Positions 42,695 through 51,284 of a stretch of DNA of 64,000 bases are shown one piece after another. The position numbers and the translations under genes are program-made. The stretch comes from Niastella sp. GTDB taxonomy: Bacteria; Bacteroidota; Bacteroidia; Chitinophagales; Chitinophagaceae. Location: NCBI GenBank assembly GCA_017744515.1, contig JAGIBF010000028.1, positions 1 through 64,000 on the forward strand, in the 5' to 3' direction. The stretch's first letter is position 1. Every line of letters starts with the position of its first letter. The notes below the pieces were generated by a model. The model made no database searches. It saw nothing but the letters and a program-made list of their open reading frames with translations, and had not been told where the DNA came from.

Positions 42695-43282
42695 ATGGGC
42701 AGCACAGACATGGATATTAAAGGTTATGATTATGGAAAGGCAGGAACATCACCCGTTACATTACACGACCTGGAGTTATTGAAAGCCACGGTGTTGTTTA
42801 CACCGGCCGATGAAGAGAACTTACGCAAAGGAGGCGAGATATTAATAGAAAAGGCCGACGCTATCATGGATATCTGGTATGAGATGATCGGCAGCCACCC
42901 GCACCTGTTGCATTATTTTAGTAGAAATAATATGGCAAATCTGGAATATCTTACAGCCGTAAGAATGCGCTTCATCCAATGGGTTAAAGATGTTTGCCTT
43001 CGCCCTTTCGATCAGACCTGGCTGAATTACCAATACGAAATAGGGCTGCGCCACCATAAGCTGAAAAAGAATAAAACGGATGAAGTAGAGGCTCCCCCGA
43101 TTGTCCATTATCGCTATATCACCGCATTCATATATCCTATCACAGTTACTGTCAAACCACTGCTGGCCAGCAAAGGTCATGCACCGGAAGAAGTAGAGGC
43201 TATGCACCAGGCATGGTTCAAAGCGGTTGTGCTTACAGCAGTATTGATGACGTACCCTTATATACGCGCCGGAGAGTTTTAA
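42695..43282 (+). CDS. Protoglobin-domain protein
   Basis: 195 residues. The globin-like helices match the protoglobin family: FTPADEENLRKGGEILIEKADAIMDIWYEMIGSHPHLLHYF, VRMRFIQWVKDVCLRPFDQTWLNYQYEIGLRHHKLKK (proximal His in LRHHKL), then HYRYITAFIYPITVTVKPLL. It binds haem and a gas (O2, CO or NO). No output domain (GGDEF, kinase) is attached. The next gene, a MarR regulator with a cysteine cluster, is 40 bp downstream and probably co-transcribed, suggesting gas or redox sensing. Confidence 0.88.
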   Translation: MGSTDMDIKGYDYGKAGTSPVTLHDLELLKATVLFTPADEENLRKGGEILIEKADAIMDIWYEMIGSHPHLLHYFSRNNMANLEYLTAVRMRFIQWVKDVCLRPFDQTWLNYQYEIGLRHHKLKKNKTDEVEAPPIVHYRYITAFIYPITVTVKPLLASKGHAPEEVEAMHQAWFKAVVLTAVLMTYPYIRAGEF

Positions 43283-43322
43283 CCGGTTACCTGTTTACAA
43301 ACCGGGTATACCTTATTCTGAT

Positions 43323-43922
43323 ATGTCATCTTTAGACCCTGAACAGCATTTAGTCAACATTAACAGTAAAGTAATTGCCTCCTTTGCCAAGCTATCGGAG
43401 GTATTTTGGGTGTTGCTGCAAACGCAGGCGCAACGTCATGGACTGAGCGGTACGCAGCTGCAGTTATTGCTCTTTATTAAATTCCACCCTGCTCCTCATC
43501 AGCGGAAGGCGGCTTTCATGGCACGTGAGTTTCATGTTACCAAGGCTACTATTTCCGATTCCATAAAAGCGCTTGAACAAAAAGGGCTCATTCAACGAAG
43601 CAACGATGTGAATGATTCACGTAGTTTTATTCTTTCGCTGACACCTAAGGGTGTAGAGTTGGCAGCAGCAGCAGAAAACTTTACCAGCCCGCTCGATGCC
43701 GGTGTAGATGAGCTGCCGGCTCTTCAAAAAGAGTTATTGCTAACTTCTGTATTCGATCTGATCTACCGGCTCAATCAGGCTACCATCATATCTACGCAAC
43801 GCATGTGCTATAATTGCCGGTATTATGGTGGCAACAGAAAGGATCATCATTACTGCAATTTGCTTAACCAGCCGCTGGCAGTAGCTGATCTGAGGCTGGA
43901 ATGTCCGGAATTCACTCAATGA
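43323..43922 (+). CDS. MarR family regulator with four-cysteine C-terminal extension
   Basis: 199 residues. A MarR-type winged helix spans about 10-150 (REFHVTKATISDSIKALEQKGLIQRSNDVNDSRS). After the final dimerisation helix comes a ~40-residue tail with Cys162, Cys165, Cys178 and Cys194 (MCYNCRYY..., HHYCNL, LECPEF) and nearby His residues, a likely zinc or iron-sulfur site. It forms a two-gene unit with the protoglobin. The four-cysteine tail could make it a redox or NO sensor; that is inference. Confidence 0.88.
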   Translation: MSSLDPEQHLVNINSKVIASFAKLSEVFWVLLQTQAQRHGLSGTQLQLLLFIKFHPAPHQRKAAFMAREFHVTKATISDSIKALEQKGLIQRSNDVNDSRSFILSLTPKGVELAAAAENFTSPLDAGVDELPALQKELLLTSVFDLIYRLNQATIISTQRMCYNCRYYGGNRKDHHYCNLLNQPLAVADLRLECPEFTQ

Positions 43923-43925
43923 AAA

Positions 43926-43975
43926 CAACGCAATGATCAATAATTATTAATTAATAATTATTGATCATTGCGTTG
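43926..43975. repeat. 50-bp perfect palindrome between convergent genes
   Basis: Two 25-base arms with no spacer and no mismatch: the left arm begins CAACGCAATGATCAATAATT and the right arm ends in its exact complement. It lies 3 bp after the marR stop codon and 28 bp from the end of the convergent gene. It may act as a terminator or form a cruciform. Confidence 0.9.
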
Positions 43976-44003
43976 GCGGAATATTGAAAGGCTGTATAAA
44001 CTA

Positions 44004-44660
44004 TTAGCTTTTCTTACGTGCCTTCATAGCGTCGAGGACGCCTTGCTGGCGGGTGAGTTCTTCGGATTGTTTTGCCTGATCGATCTTGTTTTGCTCGAGC
44101 TTTTGCTGCAGGTTCCTGATCTTTTCTTCGAGGTCTTTTTGTTCATCGATCAGCGACAGGTTCTTTTTGGTGGCTTTCTTCATTACATCTTCCTGTGCCA
44201 CGATCTGCACATCGAGGTGATGGGATTCAACAGAGGGTGTCAGCTGGTTTAAAAATTCTTTGGCCTCATTGATCTTGTGACGGTCTACACCTGAGCGGGC
44301 GCCCACGTTTTCACTGGGCCTTCCTACCAGCAGGTATACTACGGTAATATCTTTTTCTTTACGGCTTTTGCGCTCTACTTTGAAGTGAAGATCATTCAGT
44401 TCTACGTCTTCTTCGGTCAACTTCATGCTGCGGAATATCTGGAATCCTTTGCTTTTATCGCTTTTGCCGCCTTTTTTGGAAAAGTGTTCTACAATGGCCG
44501 CCTCTACTTCTTCTACCGGGTAAGGCAGTTCAATTACAGCTGCTATCTTGTCTCCTTTGGTGTGTTCTACTTTACCTTCTGAAGCTACTACCTGGGCATC
44601 GGTCTGGACGCTGTACACTGTGAGGGCCAGTACGAACAGCAAGGGTAAAATTCTACGCAT
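44004..44660 (-). CDS. Secreted protein with C-terminal coiled coil (paralogue of 29.8-30.4 kb)
   Basis: 218 residues, signal peptide 1-23 (SVQTDAQ). N-terminal folded half with VEEVEAAIVEHFSKKGGKSDKSKGFQ and LHFKVERKSRKEKDITVVYLLV, then a linker and a long coiled coil (about 160-212: LIDEQKDLEEKIRNLQQKLEQ ... ELTRQQGVLDAM). Same architecture as the 189-residue protein at 29.8 kb. Probably periplasmic and oligomeric. Function unknown. Confidence 0.76.
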   Translation of the reverse strand: MRRILPLLFVLALTVYSVQTDAQVVASEGKVEHTKGDKIAAVIELPYPVEEVEAAIVEHFSKKGGKSDKSKGFQIFRSMKLTEEDVELNDLHFKVERKSRKEKDITVVYLLVGRPSENVGARSGVDRHKINEAKEFLNQLTPSVESHHLDVQIVAQEDVMKKATKKNLSLIDEQKDLEEKIRNLQQKLEQNKIDQAKQSEELTRQQGVLDAMKARKKS

Positions 44661-44778
44661 AGATGCTTGATTTGGGTGTTAATTTGGTATATTAAAGATA
44701 CTTTAAAGCATAAACGTTGCAACCCGGCGTTATACAACTTTACTATGGGTCGCTGAGTGATCATAAATATTACTGTTG

Positions 44779-44813
44779 AAGGGTGAGCCGCCCGGGAAGG
44801 GCGACCCACCCTT
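44779..44813. repeat. Palindromic intergenic repeat, GGGTGAGCCGCCC family, copy 2
   Basis: Arms AAGGGTGAGCCGCCC and GGGCGACCCACCCTT around GGGAA, extended outward by TGTTG/CAACA. Confidence 0.75.
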
Positions 44814-44898
44814 CAACATGTTTCAAAAAGCGCTATTTAACGAGCACTTTGAGGCGCTATCCCTTAATTTTGGCACTACAATTCAAAATCACGTATAG

Positions 44899-46428
44899 TT
44901 GAGCATTAAGAAATTAGCTGGTCAAACGCTCTGGTATGGCATTCCCCGCATTGTCAGCAGGTTCCTCAATTTCGGCGTCAGCCTGTTGGGTTTCCAGTTG
45001 TTCGACCCCAATGGCTCTTATCCCTATACTCAGATATACGCGGTAATACCTTTTCTGACGGTTCTCTTTACATATGGACTCGAAACGAGCTTCTTTCGTT
45101 TCGCGCAAACGCACGACCGGCAAAAATTATTTAATACGCTGAACATTTCCATCTGGGTTACGACCATCCTGTTCACGCTGTTGTTGTTCATTTTCAAGGG
45201 GCCGCTCACCAGTTTCATCGAAATGGAGAAGTACCCGGAGTTTGTGACCTGGATGCTCCTGATCGTGTTCTTCGACACCCTGTATACCATTCCACTGGCC
45301 AAGCTGCGGCTGGAAGAACGTCCGCGGAAGTATGCTTTTGTCAATGTTTTTTCCATTATCCTGAATATCCTGATCGTTCTATTCTTTTTCTATATCGCCA
45401 AGCCTGCTCATGAGGCCGGGGAGAACTCCTTCCTGGCGCTCTTGTATAACCCCCGCATCGGAATTGGGTATTTTATCATTGCCAATGTAATTGCGAGCGG
45501 CGTTACGCTGTTGTTGCTGTACAAAGAGTTTACTTCTTTCAAGTTTATCTTTGATAAGGGGTTATGGAAGGAGGTGATGCACTATTCTTATCCGCTTATT
45601 ATTGTGGGTTTTGGCGGCATGATCAACGAGATGCTGAGCCGGGTGATCTACCGCAAGGTGCTGGATGAAAGCGCTGGCCGGGCAGAATTTGAACTGGGCG
45701 TATTTGGGGCCAACTATAAGCTGGCCGTGCTTATTACCATCTTCATCCAGATATTCCGGATGGCGGCAGAGCCTTTTTTCTTTAATCAATCGCGTAGTGA
45801 GGGGGCTCAGAAGATGTATGCGCGGGTGATGAAACTATTCGTGATCGCCTGCTGCTTTATGTTCCTGGTAGTAGCTTTATTCCTTGAGGTCTGGAAGGGG
45901 TTGATCGCTTCAAAGCATCCTGAATATGCGCAGGGTATTCATATTGTTCCTATCTTATCGATGGGCAGCATTTTCCTGGGAATATACTATAACCTTTCTA
46001 TCTGGTACAAGCTCACCAACCGCAATATGATGGGGGCCTGGGTTACGCTGGGCGGCGCTGCAATCACCATCATCCTGAATATCATCCTTATTCCCAGATA
46101 CCATTATACGGGTGCCGCCTGGGCTACTTTCCTGTGTTATGGGTTTATGATGGTGGTGAGCTATGTACAGGGACAAAAGTACTACCCCATACCTTACGCC
46201 AGGAAAAAGCTCATTACCTACCTCGTGATCGTTACCCTGTTCTATATTATTCATGAATACCTGATCGTACATTTCCTGGTGCCTGCTAATAAAAAAGACT
46301 GGACGACTGTTTCCTACCTGACTTATTATGGGACTTCCCTCCTTTTCTTTGGCCTTTTTACCCTTCTTATCATGAAAGTGGAACGGAAGGAGTTGAAGAA
46401 GATGCCTTTTATCGGCAAATATTTTTAG
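44899..46428 (+). CDS. Polysaccharide flippase-like MATE/MOP membrane protein
   Basis: 509 residues, starting at a TTG (44899); no better start precedes the conserved KKLAGQTLWYGIPRIVSRFLNF. About 14 transmembrane segments in the Wzx/MviN-like MOP exporter pattern. Such proteins flip lipid-linked oligosaccharides across the inner membrane. There are no glycosyltransferases nearby, so the substrate is open. The downstream gap is gene-free. Confidence 0.87.
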   Translation: MSIKKLAGQTLWYGIPRIVSRFLNFGVSLLGFQLFDPNGSYPYTQIYAVIPFLTVLFTYGLETSFFRFAQTHDRQKLFNTLNISIWVTTILFTLLLFIFKGPLTSFIEMEKYPEFVTWMLLIVFFDTLYTIPLAKLRLEERPRKYAFVNVFSIILNILIVLFFFYIAKPAHEAGENSFLALLYNPRIGIGYFIIANVIASGVTLLLLYKEFTSFKFIFDKGLWKEVMHYSYPLIIVGFGGMINEMLSRVIYRKVLDESAGRAEFELGVFGANYKLAVLITIFIQIFRMAAEPFFFNQSRSEGAQKMYARVMKLFVIACCFMFLVVALFLEVWKGLIASKHPEYAQGIHIVPILSMGSIFLGIYYNLSIWYKLTNRNMMGAWVTLGGAAITIILNIILIPRYHYTGAAWATFLCYGFMMVVSYVQGQKYYPIPYARKKLITYLVIVTLFYIIHEYLIVHFLVPANKKDWTTVSYLTYYGTSLLFFGLFTLLIMKVERKELKKMPFIGKYF

Positions 46429-46600
46429 GGAATGGTGAGTTGTGAGCGGACAGTGGTGAATAGAAATACAGGCGATATTTTGCCAAATTGGCATATTTTT
46501 CGTAGATTTAGGGAATACCTTTTATGCTTTTTAGAAGCCTTACCATACTTTCCTATCTTGTCTTCTTCCTGCCCAAACCCGGGGCAAAAAAAGTGGTGCG

Positions 46601-46732
46601 GTTTAGCATTGGTTTAGCATAAGTCCAGCATAAGTTTAGCGTTGGTTTAGCATTGAGTAGCTTGATCTATAGCTCAGCTATGGAGCAACTATGGTGTATA
46701 TATGGGTGAGATATGGGGTTGATATGATCTGA
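46601..46732. repeat. 12-unit array with exact 11-bp period
   Basis: Units start every 11 bp at 46601, 46612 and so on to 46722. The first five are variants of GTTTAGCATTG; the later ones of CTATGGnGnnn/ATATGGGGnnG. Not coding (period not a multiple of 3). The surrounding 46429-46828 gap has no gene. Confidence 0.8.
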
Positions 46733-46783
46733 GCCCTGCTTCAACACGACAAAACGTCAGCAAGATTGTATCTTCCGTTTAAG

Positions 46784-46809
46784 CCTTTCGACAGACTCAG
46801 GGGTGACAG
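46784..46809. repeat. Dispersed repeat CCTTTCGACAGACTCAGGGG-type
   Basis: Slightly diverged member of the TTCGACAAGCTCAGGGTGACA family, 20 bp from the stop codon of the MBL gene. Confidence 0.65.
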
Positions 46810-46828
46810 TTGTAGCAGAAGGCAATCC

Positions 46829-47470
46829 TTAGCCTTGCACGTAAGGGTTGGTCCTTTTTTCCTTTCCGACTGTCGTTTCGGGGCCATGTCCTGAATAGAC
46901 TACTGTTTCATTGGGCAGGGTGTACAGCTGCTCCCGGATGCTTTGGGCCAGGGTATCAAAGTTGCCCCCTGGCAGGTCGGTACGGCCAATGCTTCCGCGG
47001 AACAATACATCGCCACTGAGTATGAAATTCTGCGCAGCGCAATAGAAGCTGATGTGACCGGGCGCATGGCCTGGTGTAAAGAGGACATCGAATTTGTCGT
47101 CACCCAACCTAATCGTATCTCCTTCCCGTAAATAGATCAGGTCGCCTTTGTAGTTATCGAAGGGAAGCCCCCAGTTCATACCTGACACCGGCGCATAATC
47201 CAGTACTACTTTTTCTTTTTCGTGCAGGTGTAGGGTTAACCCCCAGGTATCATGAACGAACTTGTTGCCGAACACATGGTCGAGGTGACAATGGGTATTT
47301 AACAAATATTTAGGGGAGAGGCCGGTTTCCTGAATAAATTCTTTTAATTCATTGCGTTCATTGCCAAAATAACAACCAGGATCAACAATGCAACACTCGT
47401 CCTGTTCGCCAATAATTACATAGGTATTTTCCTGAAGAGGACTGAATGTAAATTGTTTTATTCTAAGCAT
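46829..47470 (-). CDS. MBL-fold metallo-hydrolase (glyoxalase II-like)
   Basis: 213 residues, the normal length of stand-alone YcbL/GloB-like hydrolases. The metal motif THCHLDH is at 59-65, followed by GHAPGHISFY, LSGDVLF and a C-terminal SGHGPET, so the binuclear metal site looks complete. Likely hydrolyses thioesters such as S-lactoylglutathione or related thiol esters. Divergent from the 1172-residue envelope protein gene. Confidence 0.92.
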   Translation of the reverse strand: MLRIKQFTFSPLQENTYVIIGEQDECCIVDPGCYFGNERNELKEFIQETGLSPKYLLNTHCHLDHVFGNKFVHDTWGLTLHLHEKEKVVLDYAPVSGMNWGLPFDNYKGDLIYLREGDTIRLGDDKFDVLFTPGHAPGHISFYCAAQNFILSGDVLFRGSIGRTDLPGGNFDTLAQSIREQLYTLPNETVVYSGHGPETTVGKEKRTNPYVQG

Positions 47471-47551
47471 ATAGGTAGTATTAGGCCAATCGAATTTTTT
47501 TTAACCCGGGTATCTGGTATTGTTTTAACTTTAAAACATTAATGACAGGAT

Positions 47552-50500
47552 ATGCAATTTCAACAGATTAAGGCATCCGCAAAAGTATTTTTAGGTTTTA
47601 TTGTTTCCGTACTGCTTTTGCACCTGGATGTGAGTGCTCAGGTGAACACTGTGGAGTTTGGTAAGAACCGGGTCCAATTCCGAAAATTCAAATGGGAATA
47701 TTTCCAATCCACCAATTTCAACACTTACTTCTACGAAAATGGCAAAACGATCGCGAATTATGTGATGCAGATCGCTGAAGAAGAATTGCCTGCCATCGAA
47801 CAATTTGTAGAGTATGGCCTTCAACGCCGCGCCAACATTGTTATTTATAACAATTTCAATGAGCTGGAACAGTCGAACATCGGTCTCAACCTCGACTGGC
47901 AAACCACTGGCGGTATCACCAAGCTGGTGAACAACAAGATGATCGTTTACTTCAATGGTGACCATGCCGATCTGCGCAGGCAGGTGCGTCAGGGTATTGC
48001 CCGCATCCTTGTCGACAACATCCTGTTTGGTGACGACCTGGGTGAATTTGCTGCCAATCAGGCCCTGCTCGACCTGCCCAAGTGGCTGGTAGACGGGTAC
48101 GTGGATTATGTGGCTGAAAACTGGAGCACCGATCTTGACGATAAACTGAAATCGGCGATGTTATCGGCCGAATTTCGCAACTTCTACCAGTTTGCTTTTG
48201 AAAAGCCGCTGCTGGCCGGGCACGCTTTCTGGCATTATATCGAGGAGAAGTATAAAAAGGAGAATGTTACTTATTTCCTGTACCTCGCCCGTGTGTACCG
48301 TAACCTCAACAGTGCTGCTCAACGTATCTGTAAAAAGAAGTTCAAGGATGTGCTGAAGGATTTCATGGAGCAAACGGCCGAGAAGTACTACAATGATCTC
48401 AAGGGAAGAAGGAATGCTCCCAAGGGTAACGTAATTCTTACCGAAGACGTAACGCGTAACCGTGATTATATCCGTTTTACCCCCAATCCTGCTCCGCGTA
48501 GCCAAACTTATGCAGTAGTGGAGTTTGTGAAGGGCCAAAACCAGGTGGTGTTGTATGAGAACTTTGTAGACAGGCGGGTACTGTTGAAAAATGGTGTTCG
48601 CTCCCTTGAGAACGAGATCAACCCCAGCTATCCGCTCCTGTTCTGGGATGGAAAGGGTACGCGTCTTGGTTGTATTTACTGGGAGGAAGGCAAAGTGAAA
48701 CTGTTTGTATATGACATGGTGAAGCATTATAAGGCTATCAAAATGGAGATCACTCACTTTGAGCAGATCACCAGCGCCAGCTTCATGCTGAATTCCAATA
48801 CACTCCTGCTGAGCGCCGTTCGTAAAGGGCAGCCTGATATCTTCATCTATAAAATAGAAGAGGACACTTATGAACAGGTGACCAACGATTCTTATGCGGA
48901 CCTGGATGCCTCTTTTGTGGCATTCCCCAATAAGACGGGTATCATTTTCGCCTCCAACCGCCCCAATGCCAATGCGCTGGGACGCGACACCGGCATATCT
49001 ACCAACCGTTATAATATTTTCCTGACCGACATTTATAATAAGAGTGAGTTCCGTCAGATCACGCAGCTGAGTAAGATGAAGTATGGCAACGCCCGCTATC
49101 CGGTGCAATACAATACTTCTCACTTTACTTTCATCAGTGACGAAACTGGTATTGCCAACCGCTTTGCCGGCTTCTTCACCACACGTCGTGCTGGTCTCGA
49201 CAGTGTTTATCTTGTAGGTGATGAGATCTTGCGCAACCCCAGTCCTGAAGATCTTGACTCTACATTGAAGGCCTGGGGTAAGCCTGCGCCTGACTCTGTA
49301 TTTGCCTACTCTGTTACGAACGACTCTGCCTACGTGTTCCCCATTACGAATTATCAGAGTGGCCTCGTAGAAACCAAGGCTGCCGGCGACAATGGGCAGG
49401 TGAGTGAAGTAAGGCAGGAAGGCAACTTGAAACTGGTGTACAGGCTGCGTGTGGACCAAACGGCTTTGCAGCGCAGGAACGTAACTCCCAAACCTACTGA
49501 TTATCGTCGCCGGTTGATTGCAGCGGAGCGGCTCACCGGCGGACGTAGCCAGGAGACGATCATACAAGGAGATAGCAGTGCCCGGAAAAAGGCTGATGCC
49601 TTTTTTGAAACAGGCTTTGAACCGGAAAAACCGGATACTACCAAAAAGCAGCAACCGACTTCGGTTATCGATCCTTTCCAGGAGCCTGTGGAGGTAAAAG
49701 AAACTGTGGCGCAAAAAGCTAAATTGTTCCCTTACCGGTTGAAATTCTCTATGGATAATTTCTCCGGCGGTTTCAATAACGATGTATTGATCACCCGCTA
49801 CCAGCCATTTACCGGCTCACTGCCTATCCAGTTGCAGAGTGGTGGTGCTTTCAATGGTATGTTGAAGGCTTCTGTGTTCGACCTGTTTGAAGATATCCGT
49901 TTTACCGGCGCTATCCGTTTGCCCCTTATTGGTGGCGGTGGCGGCGGGGCCAGCATCGGAACGGGTGGCACTACCATCTTTACGCCCGTGAATCAATCAT
50001 TGTTTGACGGTGGTGGTGAATGGTTTGCCCGTGTAGACTACCTGAAGAAGCGTATGGACTATTCTTTGGTTTACTATCGTAAAACAGAGATCGGCGGTGT
50101 GCAGGCACAAAATGGTACGGTGATCAATGTGTATGAGGGTAAATCGTACAGCAACCTGTATCAGGGTGTTATCAAGTATCCATTGGACAAGGTGCGGAGC
50201 ATCCGTATCTCTGCCGGTGTGCGCCTGGACCGCGTGGTGGTGCGTGGTACGCAGTTCGATACTATTACACTGAAAGCGCCCGATCTTAATAAGCAAACCT
50301 GGGCTGTAACGCGCATCGAGTATATTCATGACAATGCTATTCAAAAGGCTATGAATATCTGGAATGGTGTGCGTTATAAGATCTTCATGGATTTCAACTC
50401 CCAGATCAATAAGCCAAGGGAAGGTTTGATCAAGCCCGGCCGCAATATGTTCAACTTAGGTTTTGATGGCCGTTACTATCATGCTATTTACCGCAACTTC

Positions 50501-51070
50501 ATCTGGGCGGGTCGTGCAGCTGCTGATTTCTCCTGGGGCAACCAGAAGGTTATCTACTACCTTGGTGGTGTAGATGGCTGGATGTTTCCCAAGTATAATA
50601 GTCAGCCTAACCCTGATCCATCGAATGATTATGCTTATCAATCACTGGCTGTGAACATGCGCGGCTTCCGCCAGAACCTTGCGAATGGCAACAATTCGCT
50701 GATCCTGAATAGTGAGTTCCGCTTCCCTATTTTCAGTACACTGATCAACCGTCCTATCAATAATGCATTCCTGCGCAACTTCCAGGTGGTTCAGTTCATC
50801 GATTTGGGTAATACCTGGAATGGTGACTTGTTTGATGGTGGTTTCAAAAACTTTGAACGTCCTCAACAGACCTATTCCGATGACCCCAACGATCCTACTG
50901 TAACGGTAAGGATCAAAGCTGGTGGTATCGGTCCTTTTGCGGGCGGTTATGGTTTTGGTGTACGCAGTATGTTGTTGGGTTATTTCCTTCGCCTCGATGC
51001 TGGCTGGGAAATGGGTGGTTTCTTCAGGGGTAAGCCCGTATTGCATTTTGCGATGGGTGTGGATTTCTAA
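47552..51070 (+). CDS. Large envelope protein: degenerate gluzincin-like N-domain, propeller, Omp85-like C-terminus
   Basis: 1172 residues, signal peptide 1-30 (DVSAQ). About 35-200 resemble a peptidase-MA-type domain, with LPKWLVDGYVDYVAENW at 175-191 in the place of the usual P.WL.EG.A.Y. The helix that should carry HExxH reads QVRQGIARIL (144-153), so the metal ligands are missing. Residues about 300-560 look like PD40/TolB beta-propeller repeats (FASNRPNANALGRDTGISTNRYNIFLTDI). From about 730 on is an outer-membrane barrel: NMRGFRQNLANG, LNSEFRFPIF, FIDLGNTWNG and a terminal FAMGVDF, as in Omp85/surface antigen proteins. It is probably a structural or assembly factor at the outer membrane. 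Monocistronic with a strong terminator. Confidence 0.8.
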   Translation: MQFQQIKASAKVFLGFIVSVLLLHLDVSAQVNTVEFGKNRVQFRKFKWEYFQSTNFNTYFYENGKTIANYVMQIAEEELPAIEQFVEYGLQRRANIVIYNNFNELEQSNIGLNLDWQTTGGITKLVNNKMIVYFNGDHADLRRQVRQGIARILVDNILFGDDLGEFAANQALLDLPKWLVDGYVDYVAENWSTDLDDKLKSAMLSAEFRNFYQFAFEKPLLAGHAFWHYIEEKYKKENVTYFLYLARVYRNLNSAAQRICKKKFKDVLKDFMEQTAEKYYNDLKGRRNAPKGNVILTEDVTRNRDYIRFTPNPAPRSQTYAVVEFVKGQNQVVLYENFVDRRVLLKNGVRSLENEINPSYPLLFWDGKGTRLGCIYWEEGKVKLFVYDMVKHYKAIKMEITHFEQITSASFMLNSNTLLLSAVRKGQPDIFIYKIEEDTYEQVTNDSYADLDASFVAFPNKTGIIFASNRPNANALGRDTGISTNRYNIFLTDIYNKSEFRQITQLSKMKYGNARYPVQYNTSHFTFISDETGIANRFAGFFTTRRAGLDSVYLVGDEILRNPSPEDLDSTLKAWGKPAPDSVFAYSVTNDSAYVFPITNYQSGLVETKAAGDNGQVSEVRQEGNLKLVYRLRVDQTALQRRNVTPKPTDYRRRLIAAERLTGGRSQETIIQGDSSARKKADAFFETGFEPEKPDTTKKQQPTSVIDPFQEPVEVKETVAQKAKLFPYRLKFSMDNFSGGFNNDVLITRYQPFTGSLPIQLQSGGAFNGMLKASVFDLFEDIRFTGAIRLPLIGGGGGGASIGTGGTTIFTPVNQSLFDGGGEWFARVDYLKKRMDYSLVYYRKTEIGGVQAQNGTVINVYEGKSYSNLYQGVIKYPLDKVRSIRISAGVRLDRVVVRGTQFDTITLKAPDLNKQTWAVTRIEYIHDNAIQKAMNIWNGVRYKIFMDFNSQINKPREGLIKPGRNMFNLGFDGRYYHAIYRNFIWAGRAAADFSWGNQKVIYYLGGVDGWMFPKYNSQPNPDPSNDYAYQSLAVNMRGFRQNLANGNNSLILNSEFRFPIFSTLINRPINNAFLRNFQVVQFIDLGNTWNGDLFDGGFKNFERPQQTYSDDPNDPTVTVRIKAGGIGPFAGGYGFGVRSMLLGYFLRLDAGWEMGGFFRGKPVLHFAMGVDF

Positions 51071-51112
51071 TCGCGGATTAAGCTAAGATTTTAAATAGAT
51101 TTCACAGATTAT

Positions 51113-51151
51113 AAAAGCAAGAGGCTACTGAATTGGTAGCCTCTTGCTTTT
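51113..51151 (+). terminator. Terminator after the 1172-residue gene
   Basis: 16-bp perfect stem AAAAGCAAGAGGCTAC/GTAGCCTCTTGCTTTT, 7-base loop, T run. Confidence 0.9.
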
Positions 51152-51208
51152 TATACATTATCTTATCCTCACAATCCATGAAATCCCCAAAAAATCATGG
51201 TTCAGACA

Positions 51209-51235
51209 AAAATGGCGCTGTAAGAATACAGCGCC
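51209..51235 (-). terminator. Terminator at the end of the minus-strand membrane-gene run
   Basis: Stem GGCGCTGTA/TACAGCGCC around AGAA (51214-51235). On the minus strand it is followed by ATTTTTG. Confidence 0.85.
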
Positions 51236-51284
51236 GTGTCCAACTTAAACCAACCGTTATGTAGAAGGGTATAACGGGCAATGT

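Noticed and set aside
46664..46740. tRNA-like stretch TAGCTCAGCTATGGAGCA
   Set aside because: It looks like a D-arm, but no acceptor or anticodon stem and no GGTTCRA T-loop fit around it; it is part of the 11-bp repeat array.
48161..49714. 517-codon open frame on the minus strand inside the 1172-residue gene
   Set aside because: Composition is odd (His, Ile, Arg rich), and it lies wholly inside a gene with a signal peptide and conserved motifs; it is a shadow.
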